Shown here: piece by piece, positions 54,022 through 62,959 of the stretch
Layout: the number at the start of each line of letters is the position of its first letter
How positions within the stretch are numbered: the stretch's first letter is position 1
From: Rothia nasimurium
GTDB lineage: Bacteria > Actinomycetota > Actinomycetes > Actinomycetales > Micrococcaceae
Assembly (NCBI RefSeq): GCF_928382285.1
Contig: NZ_CAKMSS010000001.1
Coordinates: 597,587 to 661,586, forward strand
Direction: 5' to 3'
DNA length: 64,000 bases
Made by a program: the position numbers and the translations under genes
Notes under the pieces: model-generated
Database searches by the model: none
What the model saw: the letters and a program-made list of their open reading frames with translations, nothing else
Told to the model about the DNA's origin: nothing

Positions 54022-56559
54022 ATGCCTGGAATGAATTTGACCCGTGCCGAAGCTGAGAAGAGAGCGTCAGTTATTCAGCGTGTACATTCGTACACGGTTG
54101 AGCTTGATCTAACGCGCGGTGAGCGGGTCTTTGGTTCTCGTACCGTGGTGCGCTTTGATGCGGTTGCCGGGAGTGAAACCTTTATCGACGCTATTACCGA
54201 TACGGTGCACAGTATTGAGCTCAATGGTGAGTCGGTGCCGGTGACCGCTGCTGACGGTGTGCGTATTGCCCTGCCGGCGCTGGCTGAGAGCAATGAGCTG
54301 GTGATTGATGCCGATATGCTCTACACCAATACCGGTGAGGGTTTGCACCGCTTTGTGGACCCGGTGGACGGCGAGGTTTACCTCTACTCGCAGTTTGAGG
54401 TTCCTGATTCCCGCCGTGTGTACCCGGTTTTTGAGCAGCCTGATTTGAAGGCTGAGTTTGAGTTTATTGTGACTTCCCCTGCCCACTGGGTCGTGGTGTC
54501 TAATCAGCCTGAGACTTCTGTTGAAGAGGTGGCGGACGGCAAGAAGTGGACTTTTGCGCCTACCCCGCGTATCTCGTCCTACATCACCGCAATTATTGCT
54601 GGCCCCTACGCTAGCGTGCATTCCTCGCTCACCAACAGCGAGGGCCGCGAGGTGAAGCTGGGTTGCTACGCCCGTCAGTCCTTGATGGAGTACCTGGATG
54701 CCGATGAGGTCTTCCACATCACCCGCCAGGGTTTTGAGTTCTTTGAAGAGCAGTTCTCAACTCCCTACCCCTTTGAGAAGTACGACCAGCTCTTTGTGCC
54801 CGAGTTTAACGCCGGTGCTATGGAGAATGCCGGTGCTGTGACTTTCTTGGAGAACTACATTTTCCGATCTAAGGTGACCGAGGCGATTGTTGAGCGCCGC
54901 GCTATCACCATTTTGCACGAGCTGGCCCACATGTGGTTTGGCGACCTGGTGACCATGAAGTGGTGGAACGACCTGTGGCTCAACGAGTCTTTCGCTGAGT
55001 TCATGTCGACCCTAGCCGCTGCTGAGAACACCCGCTTTGCACCGGAGGCCTGGGCTACCTTCGCAGCTTCAGAGAAAACCTGGGCCTACAATCAGGATCA
55101 GCTCTCATCTACCCACCCCATTGTTGCCCCGATCCGTGACCTGCAGGATGTTCAGGTCAACTTCGACGGCATCACCTACGCTAAGGGCGCCTCTGTGCTG
55201 CGTCAGCTGGTGGCATGGGTAGGGCAGGATAACTTTATGGCCGCCCTCAAGGTCTACTTCGAGAAGCATGCCTACGGCAACACCGTGCTCGATGACCTGC
55301 TCGATGAGCTGGAGGCGACCAGCGGACGCGACGTGCGCGCCTGGTCTAAGCTCTGGCTGGAGACCGCCGGGGTCAACACCCTCACTACCGAGGTCGAAGA
55401 GGCAGAGGATGGCACCATTACCCGCCTGGCCCTACGCCAGACCTATGCTGAGGGCTTTGAGACCCTGCGCCCCCACCGTCTGGTCATTGGTTTCTACAAT
55501 CTCGACGGTGAGGTGCTCACCCGCACCGACCGCCTAGAAATCGATGTGGATGGCGAGGTTACCGAGGTTCCCCTGGCCGTTGGTGCCAAGCGCCCCGATT
55601 TGATTCTGGTGAACGACGAAGATTTGGCCTACGCCAAGATTCGCCTCGATGAGCGGTCCCGTGCTACCGCCGTTGCCCACCTGGGTGCTATTGATTCATC
55701 CGTTGCCCGTGGCGTGGTCTGGGGTTCGCTCTGGGATACCGTGCGCGATGCCGAGATGCCCGCCCGCCAGTTTGTTGAACTGGTTCTGGGTAATATCGGG
55801 GCAGAGACTAACTCCACCGCCGTCCGCACCCAGCTTCTCAACCTTGAGAACACCCTGCGCGCCTACCTGAACCCCGCCCACGCTGAGGCTGTTCGAGCTG
55901 AGGCCGCTGACCGTATCTGGCAGCTAGCTCAGGCAGCTGAGGCCGGTTCTGATAACCAGTTCCAGCTTGTAGGCACCTTCGCCCGCCTGGCCCACACGTC
56001 AGACCAGCTCGATGCTGTAGCTGCCCTGCTCGATGGTACTACCGTTCTAGAAGGTCTGGAGATTGATACCGACCTGCGCTGGAACCTGCTGGGATCTCTG
56101 GCAGCGGGCGGACGCGTTACCGCAGCAGAGATTGACGCTGCCCTGGCCGAGGACAACACCTCGAACGGCCAGCAGGCAGCTGCCACCGCCAAGGCTGCTA
56201 TCCCCACCGCTGAAGCAAAGGCAGAAACCTGGCGGGCAGTGGTTGAAACCGGCGAGCTGTCTAACATTGTGCAGCGCTCCGCCATTCTCGGTTTCTACCG
56301 CGGTGCCCCGGAGTTCTCAGAACCCTACATTGACCGCTACTTTGAGGCCATTGAGGGGCTCTGGCGCGAGCGCTCGCACGAGATTTCAAGCCAGATTATT
56401 AGCGGGCTTTTCCCCCATTTTTACACTCAAGAGGTCCTGGATAAGGCCGAGGCTTACCTCGCTGCCCTACCTGAGGACGCAGCCGCCCTCAAGCGTCAGG
56501 TAGCAGAAGGACGCGACTCCCTGGCTCGCGCGCTGAAGGTTCAGGCCGCAGACCGCTAG
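54022..56559 (+). CDS. pepN: Aminopeptidase N
   Basis: Zinc M1 peptidase removing N-terminal residues from peptides. NAGAMENAGAVTF (near 262-274), zinc motif HELAHMWFGD (near 298), distal Glu in NESFAEF (near 319), and a C-terminal ERAP1-like helical domain. 845 aa, the actinobacterial type. ATG 54022; AAGGA lies upstream. Confidence 0.96.
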   Translation: MPGMNLTRAEAEKRASVIQRVHSYTVELDLTRGERVFGSRTVVRFDAVAGSETFIDAITDTVHSIELNGESVPVTAADGVRIALPALAESNELVIDADMLYTNTGEGLHRFVDPVDGEVYLYSQFEVPDSRRVYPVFEQPDLKAEFEFIVTSPAHWVVVSNQPETSVEEVADGKKWTFAPTPRISSYITAIIAGPYASVHSSLTNSEGREVKLGCYARQSLMEYLDADEVFHITRQGFEFFEEQFSTPYPFEKYDQLFVPEFNAGAMENAGAVTFLENYIFRSKVTEAIVERRAITILHELAHMWFGDLVTMKWWNDLWLNESFAEFMSTLAAAENTRFAPEAWATFAASEKTWAYNQDQLSSTHPIVAPIRDLQDVQVNFDGITYAKGASVLRQLVAWVGQDNFMAALKVYFEKHAYGNTVLDDLLDELEATSGRDVRAWSKLWLETAGVNTLTTEVEEAEDGTITRLALRQTYAEGFETLRPHRLVIGFYNLDGEVLTRTDRLEIDVDGEVTEVPLAVGAKRPDLILVNDEDLAYAKIRLDERSRATAVAHLGAIDSSVARGVVWGSLWDTVRDAEMPARQFVELVLGNIGAETNSTAVRTQLLNLENTLRAYLNPAHAEAVRAEAADRIWQLAQAAEAGSDNQFQLVGTFARLAHTSDQLDAVAALLDGTTVLEGLEIDTDLRWNLLGSLAAGGRVTAAEIDAALAEDNTSNGQQAAATAKAAIPTAEAKAETWRAVVETGELSNIVQRSAILGFYRGAPEFSEPYIDRYFEAIEGLWRERSHEISSQIISGLFPHFYTQEVLDKAEAYLAALPEDAAALKRQVAEGRDSLARALKVQAADR

Positions 56560-56614
56560 GTTCTGAGCCATGAGGTAACTGCTGACGATAAGGGGCGGGA
56601 GTAGACTGGTGGGT

Positions 56615-57073
56615 ATGAATTTACCCAACCCAGCTTTCCGCCCCTTATCTGCACCCGGCGAGGCCAGCGTCCAGACCTCACCCGCGACCGAAGCGGTCGA
56701 TGAGCGCTCTTTCTACTACCAGGTAGGCGGGCGACCGGTTTTTGAGAAGCTCTGCCGCGAGTTCTACTCCCGTGTAGCAGCTGACCCGGAGTTCCGTGCC
56801 ATGTACCCCGAGGAAGATTTGGGGCCAGCAGAGCGCCGCCTCTTCATGTTCCTTGAGCAGTACTGGGGCGGGCCTAAAACCTACCAGGCAGAACGCGGCC
56901 ACCCGCGCCTGCGCATGCGCCACAATCCCTTCTATATCGGCCCCAAGGAGCGCGACACCTGGCTCAAGTACATGCGGGAGGCCATGGATACCCTGGATCT
57001 AGCTCCCCTGCACGATGCAGAAATGTGGGCCTACTTTGACCGTGCAGCCCACGCCATGCAGAATCACTCATAA
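56615..57073 (+). CDS. glbO: Truncated haemoglobin, group II (GlbO type)
   Basis: About 152 aa, 2-on-2 globin with an N-terminal extension. FYYQVGGRPVFEKLCREFY start, QYWGGPKTY (Trp of the distal pocket), RMRHNPFYIGPKERDTWLKYM with the proximal His, and HDAEMWAYFDRAAHAMQN at the end. Likely handles oxygen or NO. GTG two codons upstream is possible; TAGACT seven bases before ATG suggests a leaderless start. Its 3' end is repeated as a remnant at 57898-57990. Confidence 0.92.
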   Translation: MNLPNPAFRPLSAPGEASVQTSPATEAVDERSFYYQVGGRPVFEKLCREFYSRVAADPEFRAMYPEEDLGPAERRLFMFLEQYWGGPKTYQAERGHPRLRMRHNPFYIGPKERDTWLKYMREAMDTLDLAPLHDAEMWAYFDRAAHAMQNHS

Positions 57074-57103
57074 GTAAAATTCTGGCTGCGCTGGACAAAA
57101 ACT

Positions 57104-57607
57104 ATGTGCTCAATAAAAACCCATCCAGATTCTGCCACTCCGGTACAAAGCTTGAGAGAAAAAATCCGCTCCTTCCAATTTCTTGACGCGCTGATAAAAA
57201 GCGGTGAAATTGACGAAATACAACAGGTGACCACAAGCCCCTACAATTCTGAGTACGAGGCTCTTACCTTCAGCACATCAGAAAACAGCTACCAGTCACG
57301 GATGGGTAGGAAAACGCCCAAGAAAAACGGATACTTTCTCGCGCTCTGGCAAAAAGATGCTACAGGCTCGAACATCCCTTTCACCGCTAAAGAATTTTGT
57401 GATTATCTACTGGTATTCATTTCAGATGGACACTTGCATGGTTACTTTTCTTTTCCACGCAAGGTACTTGCCGAACGAGGAATTCTAGCTAGTGAAGGAA
57501 AACGGGGAAAGATGGCGTTTCGGGTTTATCCTAGCTGGTGCGTCGATTTAAACCCCTCAGCCCATCGAGAACAAAGCTGGCAGCTACATTATTGGTCAGC
57601 CATGTAA
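57104..57607 (+). CDS. MepB family protein
   Basis: 167 aa with the MepB pattern: NSYQSRMGRKTPKKNGYFLA, PFTAKEFCDYLLVFI, GYFSFPRKVLAERGILAS and KMAFRVYPSW. MepB is known from the Staphylococcus mepRAB region; its function is not settled. The gene is clearly richer in A and T than its neighbours, lacks a ribosome site, starts 30 bp behind glbO and is followed by gene remnants, all signs of recent acquisition. No mepR or mepA here. Confidence 0.85.
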   Translation: MCSIKTHPDSATPVQSLREKIRSFQFLDALIKSGEIDEIQQVTTSPYNSEYEALTFSTSENSYQSRMGRKTPKKNGYFLALWQKDATGSNIPFTAKEFCDYLLVFISDGHLHGYFSFPRKVLAERGILASEGKRGKMAFRVYPSWCVDLNPSAHREQSWQLHYWSAM

Positions 57608-57733
57608 TTCTCCGCATCTGAGCTCCGACCAACTAAATACTTAAGCGGTCTATTTGTGCAGGAGTGGTGCGGCTGTAAGCAGGTTCTTCACCCAGCTCTT
57701 CAACACCTTAGAAGCAGTGGTTTTGGTGAATAA

Positions 57734-57889
57734 TTAGCCCAATATTTTGGTGAGGACGAAACCGCCCGGCGAGCTCAGACGAACCCGCTGCCCGCTGGTG
57801 TAAATAGGTACAGCGCCCTCAAATTTTGAGGGTAAAAATTCTAGTACCTCGATGGCAAAGGCTAAGCCACGGGGAATCTTCACATCATC
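57734..57889 (-). pseudogene. 3' remnant of a paralog of the gene at 57999-58691
   Basis: Read on the minus strand the frame gives IPRGLAFAIEVLEFLPS, then VPIYTSGQRVRLSS and a stop. It aligns with the neighbour's end (LPTGAAFALEVLGFLPP, MPVFTSGRWARISA). Only the C-terminal ~50 codons remain, diverged but readable. It abuts the globin remnant. Confidence 0.85.
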
Positions 57890-57897
57890 ATGAGACA

Positions 57898-57990
57898 GTG
57901 AACGCCCTGGAGCTATCGCCCCTGCACGACGCCGAAATGTGGGACTACTTTGAACGTTCAGCGCACGCCATGCAGAATCGGGCCCAGTAG
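57898..57990 (+). pseudogene. 3' remnant of the truncated globin gene
   Basis: ALELSPLHDAEMWDYFERSA, then HAMQN and a stop, closely like the glbO end (LDLAPLHDAEMWAYFDRAAH, AMQN). The first ~120 codons are missing. No start signal. Confidence 0.9.
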
Positions 57991-57998
57991 CTGGATTT

Positions 57999-58691
57999 TT
58001 AGGCTGAAGTAGCCGAGTAAACCAGTACGTGCCCCGCCCTAGCCGAGATGCGGGCCCAGCGTCCGCTGGTGAAAACCGGCATGGGTTCGGTAGCTCGCGG
58101 AGGCAAGAATCCCAGAACCTCCAGGGCGAAGGCAGCCCCGGTGGGCAGGTCAGCGGTAGTGTCTGGGGCTGCCAGCGGGGATGACCAGATACGGGAGCGG
58201 ACGGTTGCCACCACCGCGTGCCCCGGGTTAGCGGGCAGAGCCCCGTCTACCGCGGCAATACCTTCCTGGGCCGCTGCCCGGGCATGGTCAGAGAGGTAAA
58301 ACCCTTTCTTATCCCAGCCGCTGCGCGGAGCGGTACGCCCGGCCCAAGGGGCGGTCACTGTAACCGGCGGCAGAGCCAGGGCCAGCCCGGCCTCTTCAAT
58401 ACGGGCGAGCCGGTCAAGAAGAGCCGACGCTTCAACCGTGAGATCAACCTCGGCAGGCTGGGCCAGTTTGATAGCGCGCAGACCAATCACCGTGGGCGTC
58501 GAATCGAGCAGGGTTTCAGGTGCAAGCACGCACACCGACACTCCCAGCACCTCACCGTTAGCCTGTAGGCGGACGGCAGCCTGGGGATCCACAGAACGGG
58601 CCCGGGTCAGATAGGTCGCCAGGTCACGAGCAGTTGTAGCATCGGGTAGGTAAACGTAGTCGGTGTAGTCAGAGAGTTTTGGCTCGGTCAT
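57999..58691 (-). CDS. Conserved-looking protein of unknown function
   Basis: About 230 aa, no signal or membrane segment. Segments that look conserved: YTDYVYLPDATTARDLATYL near the start, GWDKKGFYLSDHARAAAQEG near 130-150, and the AAFALEVLGFLPP and FTSGRWARISARAG end, also kept in the remnant at 57734-57889. The ATG at 58691 is preferred to a TTG at 58706. Convergent to the globin remnant. I do not recognise the family. Confidence 0.8.
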   Translation of the reverse strand: MTEPKLSDYTDYVYLPDATTARDLATYLTRARSVDPQAAVRLQANGEVLGVSVCVLAPETLLDSTPTVIGLRAIKLAQPAEVDLTVEASALLDRLARIEEAGLALALPPVTVTAPWAGRTAPRSGWDKKGFYLSDHARAAAQEGIAAVDGALPANPGHAVVATVRSRIWSSPLAAPDTTADLPTGAAFALEVLGFLPPRATEPMPVFTSGRWARISARAGHVLVYSATSA

Positions 58692-58807
58692 ATCACTAGC
58701 TTTCAAACGAGTTTATGCGGTCTAGTCACCCACCACCCTATCGCAGAAACTCAGTTACGCTTCTAGTGGGATGAGAAAAATGGGGCTACCTGTGAGAGAG
58801 TGTAACT

Positions 58808-59704
58808 ATGAGTCACGAAACCCTAGAAAGTCTCTCCCCTACCCAAAAATTACTGGCCATGCTCAACCTCACCCCCGGTGGAGCGTCCGCCCACGAGCAT
58901 GTCTTTAGCGCCCTGACCCTCACCAAGGAATCCCCGCGTATTTTCGGCGGGCAGGTGCTCGCCCAGGCTGTGATGGCTGCTGCTCATACGGTCGGCGGTA
59001 AAACCCTGCACTCCCTGCACGGCTACTTTCTGCGCCCCGGTGACGTAGAAGGCGATCTCTCCTACGGGGCCGAGGCCCTCAACGACGCCAGGTCATTTTC
59101 CACTCGCAGGGTACAGGCCTACCAGGGCGGGCAACCAATCTTTTCCTGTATTGCTTCCTTCCAGGTGCCTGCCCCGGGGCCAGACCACGGCGCCAGTATG
59201 CCGCAGGACGTTCCCGCACCCGAGAGTCTGCCCACCGCAGCGGACCTACTGGGGCATCTACAGGTCCCCATCGCCCAGAAGGTTGCCTTCTCCCGCCCCT
59301 TCGACGTGAGGCATGTGACTTCCCCGCTGTACACCACTCCCAGCCAAGAGAAGCAGCCGGTGAATATGGTCTGGTTCAAAACCTTCGAGGCTTTGCCCGA
59401 TGCCCCTGCCCTGCATCAGGCTGCCCTGGCCTACGCATCGGACTATACCCAGCTTGAACCGGTTCTGCGGCAGCACGGCAAGACCTGGCTTGAACCCGGC
59501 ATGAAGGTGGCGTCGCTGGATCACGCTATATGGTTCCACCGCCCCGCCCGCGCCGATAACTGGCTGCTGCTGGTACAGGAAGCCCCCAGCGCCCAGGACG
59601 CCCGAGGTCTCTCTGTAGGCAAGATTTTCACCCGTGACGGTGTGCATGTAGCTACCGTGACCCAAGAAGCCATGATCAGGCTCCCCGAGTACCGCGACCA
59701 GTAA
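58808..59704 (+). CDS. tesB: Acyl-CoA thioesterase II
   Basis: Double hot-dog thioesterase that frees fatty acids from acyl-CoA. FGGQVLAQAVMAAAHTV and LHSLHGYFLRPGD in the first domain, FSTRRVQAYQGG, and in the second HAIWFHRPARADNWLL with GLSVGKIFTRDGVHVA. 298 aa. It ends in a strong terminator shared with ettA. Confidence 0.94.
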   Translation: MSHETLESLSPTQKLLAMLNLTPGGASAHEHVFSALTLTKESPRIFGGQVLAQAVMAAAHTVGGKTLHSLHGYFLRPGDVEGDLSYGAEALNDARSFSTRRVQAYQGGQPIFSCIASFQVPAPGPDHGASMPQDVPAPESLPTAADLLGHLQVPIAQKVAFSRPFDVRHVTSPLYTTPSQEKQPVNMVWFKTFEALPDAPALHQAALAYASDYTQLEPVLRQHGKTWLEPGMKVASLDHAIWFHRPARADNWLLLVQEAPSAQDARGLSVGKIFTRDGVHVATVTQEAMIRLPEYRDQ

Positions 59705-59720
59705 TTCAAGAGATACAGCA

Positions 59721-59757
59721 AAAATCCCTCCCACCGGTGAAGGTGGGAGGGATTTTT
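59721..59757. terminator. Bidirectional terminator between tesB and ettA
   Basis: Arms AATCCCTCCCACC and GGTGGGAGGGATT with A-run and T-run on the two sides. Confidence 0.93.
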
Positions 59758-59764
59758 AGCTCAA

Positions 59765-61444
59765 TTACCTTGTGAGCTTGCGGTGAACGACACGGTGCGG
59801 CTTTGCAGCCTCGGGGCCAAGACGCTCAACCTTGTTCTTCTCGTAGGACTCGAAGTTACCCTCGAACCAGTACCAGTTGTCGGGCTGCTCGTCGGTGCCT
59901 TCCCAGGCCAGGATGTGGGTAGCTACTCTGTCGAGGAACCAGCGGTCGTGGGAGACGACAACGGCGCAGCCGGGGAATTCCAGCAGGGCGTTTTCGAGAG
60001 AAGTGAGGGTTTCGACGTCCAGGTCGTTGGTCGGTTCGTCGAGCAGCAGCAGGTTGCCGCCCTGCTTGAGGGTCAGGGCCAGGTTGAGACGGTTGCGCTC
60101 ACCACCGGAGAGCACGCCTGCCTTCTTCTGCTGGTCGGGGCCCTTGAAGCCGAAGGCTGAGACGTAGGCGCGTGAGGGCATTTCTACCTGGCCTACCTGG
60201 ATGTAATCCAGACCGTCTGAGACAACCTCCCACAGCGACTTTTCAGGGTCGATGTTGGCGCGGTTCTGGTCAACGTATGAAATCTTGACGGTTTCACCGA
60301 TCTTGAGGTTGCCACCGTCAAGGGGTTCAAGGCCAACGATGGTCTTGAAGAGGGTTGACTTACCCACACCGTTAGGGCCGATGACGCCGACGATGCCGTT
60401 ACGGGGCAGGGAGAAGGAGAGACCGTTGATGAGGGAGCGGCCGTCGAAGCCCTTCTGCAGGTTTTCTGCTTCGATGACGACGTTACCCAGGCGGGGTCCC
60501 GGGGGAATCTGGATTTCTTCGAAGTCTAGCTTGCGGGTCTTCTCAGCCTCTGCAGCCATCTCTTCGTAGCGGGCCAGACGAGCCTTGGACTTAGCCTGAC
60601 GACCCTTGGTGTTCGAGCGAACCCACTCGAGTTCTTCTTCCAGGCGCTTAGCGAGCTTGGCGTCCTTCTTACCCTGAACTTCAAGGCGGGCGCGCTTCTT
60701 GTCCAGGTAGGTGGAGTAGTTGCCCTCGTAGGGGTAGAGGTTACCGCGGTCTACTTCTGCAATCCATTCTGCAACGTGATCGAGGAAGTAACGGTCGTGG
60801 GTAATAGCGATTACTGCGCCCTCGTAGGACTGCAGGTGCTGTTCCAGCCAGAGGACGGATTCTGCGTCCAGGTGGTTGGTGGGCTCGTCAAGCAGGAGCA
60901 GGTCGGGCTTCTGGAGCAGGAGCTTGCAGAGCGCTACGCGGCGGCGTTCACCACCGGAGAGGTGGGTAACGGGTGAATCGCCGGGAGGGCAGCGCAGAGC
61001 GTCCATGGCCTGTTCCAGCTGGGAATCGATGTCCCAGGCGTTGGCCGCGTCGATGGCTTCCTGCAGCTTGCCCATTTCTTCCATGAGCGCGTCGAAGTCA
61101 GCATCGGGGTTGGCCATCTCTTCTGAGATTTCGTTGTAGCGAACAATCTTTTCGTAGATTTCGCCGACGCCTTCCTGGACGTTACCCAGGACGGTCTTTT
61201 CTTCGTTGAGCGGGGGCTCCTGCATGAGGATGCCCACGGTGTAGCCTTCTGAAAGTCGTGCTTCGCCGTTGGAGGGGGTATCGAGACCCGCCATGATTTT
61301 CAGGATGGTTGACTTACCGGCACCGTTGGGGCCGACCATACCGATTTTTGCACCGGGGAAGAACGACATGGATACGTCGTTAAGGATGACTTTGTCGCCT
61401 ACAGTTTTGCGGGCTTTGGTCATGGTGTAGATAAATTCTGCCAT
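59765..61444 (-). CDS. ettA: Energy-dependent translational throttle protein EttA (ABC-F)
   Basis: Ribosome E-site ABC-F ATPase sensing ATP/ADP. Two ABC domains: Walker A GPNGAGKST (near 40) and GPNGVGKST (near 350), signatures LSGGERRRVA and LSGGERNRLN, and the arm/linker rich in Lys and Arg between (LEEELEWVRSNTKGRQAKSK). About 559 aa from ATG 61444, giving the usual start MAEFIYTM; the frame begins nine codons earlier. A TTGACA about 25 bp before the ATG hints at a very short leader. Confidence 0.95.
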   Translation of the reverse strand: MAEFIYTMTKARKTVGDKVILNDVSMSFFPGAKIGMVGPNGAGKSTILKIMAGLDTPSNGEARLSEGYTVGILMQEPPLNEEKTVLGNVQEGVGEIYEKIVRYNEISEEMANPDADFDALMEEMGKLQEAIDAANAWDIDSQLEQAMDALRCPPGDSPVTHLSGGERRRVALCKLLLQKPDLLLLDEPTNHLDAESVLWLEQHLQSYEGAVIAITHDRYFLDHVAEWIAEVDRGNLYPYEGNYSTYLDKKRARLEVQGKKDAKLAKRLEEELEWVRSNTKGRQAKSKARLARYEEMAAEAEKTRKLDFEEIQIPPGPRLGNVVIEAENLQKGFDGRSLINGLSFSLPRNGIVGVIGPNGVGKSTLFKTIVGLEPLDGGNLKIGETVKISYVDQNRANIDPEKSLWEVVSDGLDYIQVGQVEMPSRAYVSAFGFKGPDQQKKAGVLSGGERNRLNLALTLKQGGNLLLLDEPTNDLDVETLTSLENALLEFPGCAVVVSHDRWFLDRVATHILAWEGTDEQPDNWYWFEGNFESYEKNKVERLGPEAAKPHRVVHRKLTR

Positions 61445-61537
61445 GCATTTAAGCCTACCGGTTGATGTCAAGCTGTTGGGGGTTTAGGGCAGGGCATCTG
61501 CCAAGAATCTTGGTATGAGTTTGCCCTGCCCCGCCCT

Positions 61538-62107
61538 CTAGCTGGTCAGAGCCTCAACAGCCTCATCGTCTGCTGCCTTATCGGTGAGTCCCTGGTCAGA
61601 AACCTGATGGCCTTTTTCGGGAGAATGGCTGTACTGGGATTCTTCTTCAACAGCCGGTAGAGAGCTATAGCCGTGGTTAAGTTTTTGTTCCCCGGCTACT
61701 TGTTCGTTGAACTTACGGTCGGTCTCATCGACATCCGGTTTTCGGTCGGTGACACGGGCAAAATTGGCTAGTCCGTAGTTGAGGTCGTGGCCAATGCTGG
61801 TGGCATCTACTTCGATGCTGGTGCCGGGTGAGCCGTCCGCCCGTTCAAACTGTTTGACGCGCAGGCGTCCGGTAACCAGCACCGGATGCCCTACCTGCAA
61901 GCTCCGGGCGCTGTTATACGCCAGGGCTCTAAAGGAGTTGACGGTGTACCAGTTGGTTGTGCCTTCTTTCCAGGTGCCGCTGGTGGCATCGAACCAGCGA
62001 GGTGTGGAGGCAATACGGAAATTTGTTACCGGGATATTGCTGTTGGGTAGGAACTTTTGGGTGGGCGCCGTTGCGATAAAGCCTCGGATGGTGACGGTGT
62101 CGGTCAT
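61538..62107 (-). CDS. ssb: Single-stranded DNA-binding protein, atypical tail
   Basis: OB-fold protein: TVTIRGFIATAPTQKFLPN, FRIASTPRWFD, NWYTVNSFRALAYNSARSLQ and VLVTGRLRVKQFE. About 189 aa from ATG 62107 behind GGAGGAG. The C-terminus ends DDEAVEALTS, without the acidic -DDxPF tip that recruits partners in the main SSB. It is therefore probably a second SSB. A DnaA-box-like TTATCCACA lies about 90 bp upstream. Confidence 0.9.
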   Translation of the reverse strand: MTDTVTIRGFIATAPTQKFLPNSNIPVTNFRIASTPRWFDATSGTWKEGTTNWYTVNSFRALAYNSARSLQVGHPVLVTGRLRVKQFERADGSPGTSIEVDATSIGHDLNYGLANFARVTDRKPDVDETDRKFNEQVAGEQKLNHGYSSLPAVEEESQYSHSPEKGHQVSDQGLTDKAADDEAVEALTS

Positions 62108-62386
62108 GACTCCTCCTTGAGTTGTTGGGTGAACCGGGTGCCTCAAGGGTTACATCAGCAGAGGCCTATAAGCCAGAAAAATGGTGGCTGTGGATAACGT
62201 ATGCGCTGCTATTGCACGGTGGAGGTCAGAAAATTGGTGTAGCTGTGACGCGAGCAAGAGCTTTCATGACGGTTTTTGTTCACACCCCTGTTGTTTGCCG
62301 CTCATATCCTTCTAGGCTCATACCACCTGCCCCGCTAAGGCACCGGGGCGGGCGTCCGCAGCTACCAGCGAGAAGGAGGCAGCACA

Positions 62387-62959
62387 GTGACCGATACACT
62401 TGTTCCCGATGAGCCTACCTGGGTACGGGATGACCGTACCCGCACCTACTTTGAACAGGAATGGCAGAACGTTCCGCGCACCAACGAGGCCCTGTTCGAG
62501 CACCTTTGCCTGCTGGTGTTTCAAAGCGGCCTGTGGTGGTCTACGGTTCTAGCAAAACGGGAGGAGTTGAACCGGGCCTTACACAGTTTTCAACCCGACC
62601 GTTTGGCTGCCATGGCTGAAGACGATATCAGTGCCTACCTTAAGGGCGATATCGGAATTAGGAACGAATCTAAACTTCGGGCCTGCATCAATAATGCGAG
62701 AGTATTGAAAGAGTCTCGGGTAAATCTAGCAGATCTCTTTGCTGAGGCATTTCCAGAGGAATTACTGTGCCCGGGTGCCGAATCGCTCCCCCGCACCACC
62801 ACTGAAACTGATACCCTGGCCTGTGAGTTACGGGCACTCGGGTTTCAACGCTTAGGGCCGGTGGTGGTATGCGCGGTGGCTCAGGCCGCTGGCTATATCA
62901 GGTTAGAAACCCACACGCTTAGCCGGCGTGGTCAAAGTAGGCTTGCGCTGCCTGGCTAG
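62387..62959 (+). CDS. tag: DNA-3-methyladenine glycosylase I family protein
   Basis: 190 aa helix-hairpin-helix-like Tag family: LFEHLCLLVFQSGLWWSTVL, F..D..AAMAEDDISAYL, GIRNESKLRACINNARVL, and a C-terminal FQRLGPVVVCAVAQAAGYI. GTG start behind AAGGAGG. The cysteine and histidine zinc ligands of E. coli Tag at the very N-terminus are not present, so activity is not certain. The last 41 bp overlap the convergent gene. Confidence 0.88.
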   Translation: MTDTLVPDEPTWVRDDRTRTYFEQEWQNVPRTNEALFEHLCLLVFQSGLWWSTVLAKREELNRALHSFQPDRLAAMAEDDISAYLKGDIGIRNESKLRACINNARVLKESRVNLADLFAEAFPEELLCPGAESLPRTTTETDTLACELRALGFQRLGPVVVCAVAQAAGYIRLETHTLSRRGQSRLALPG

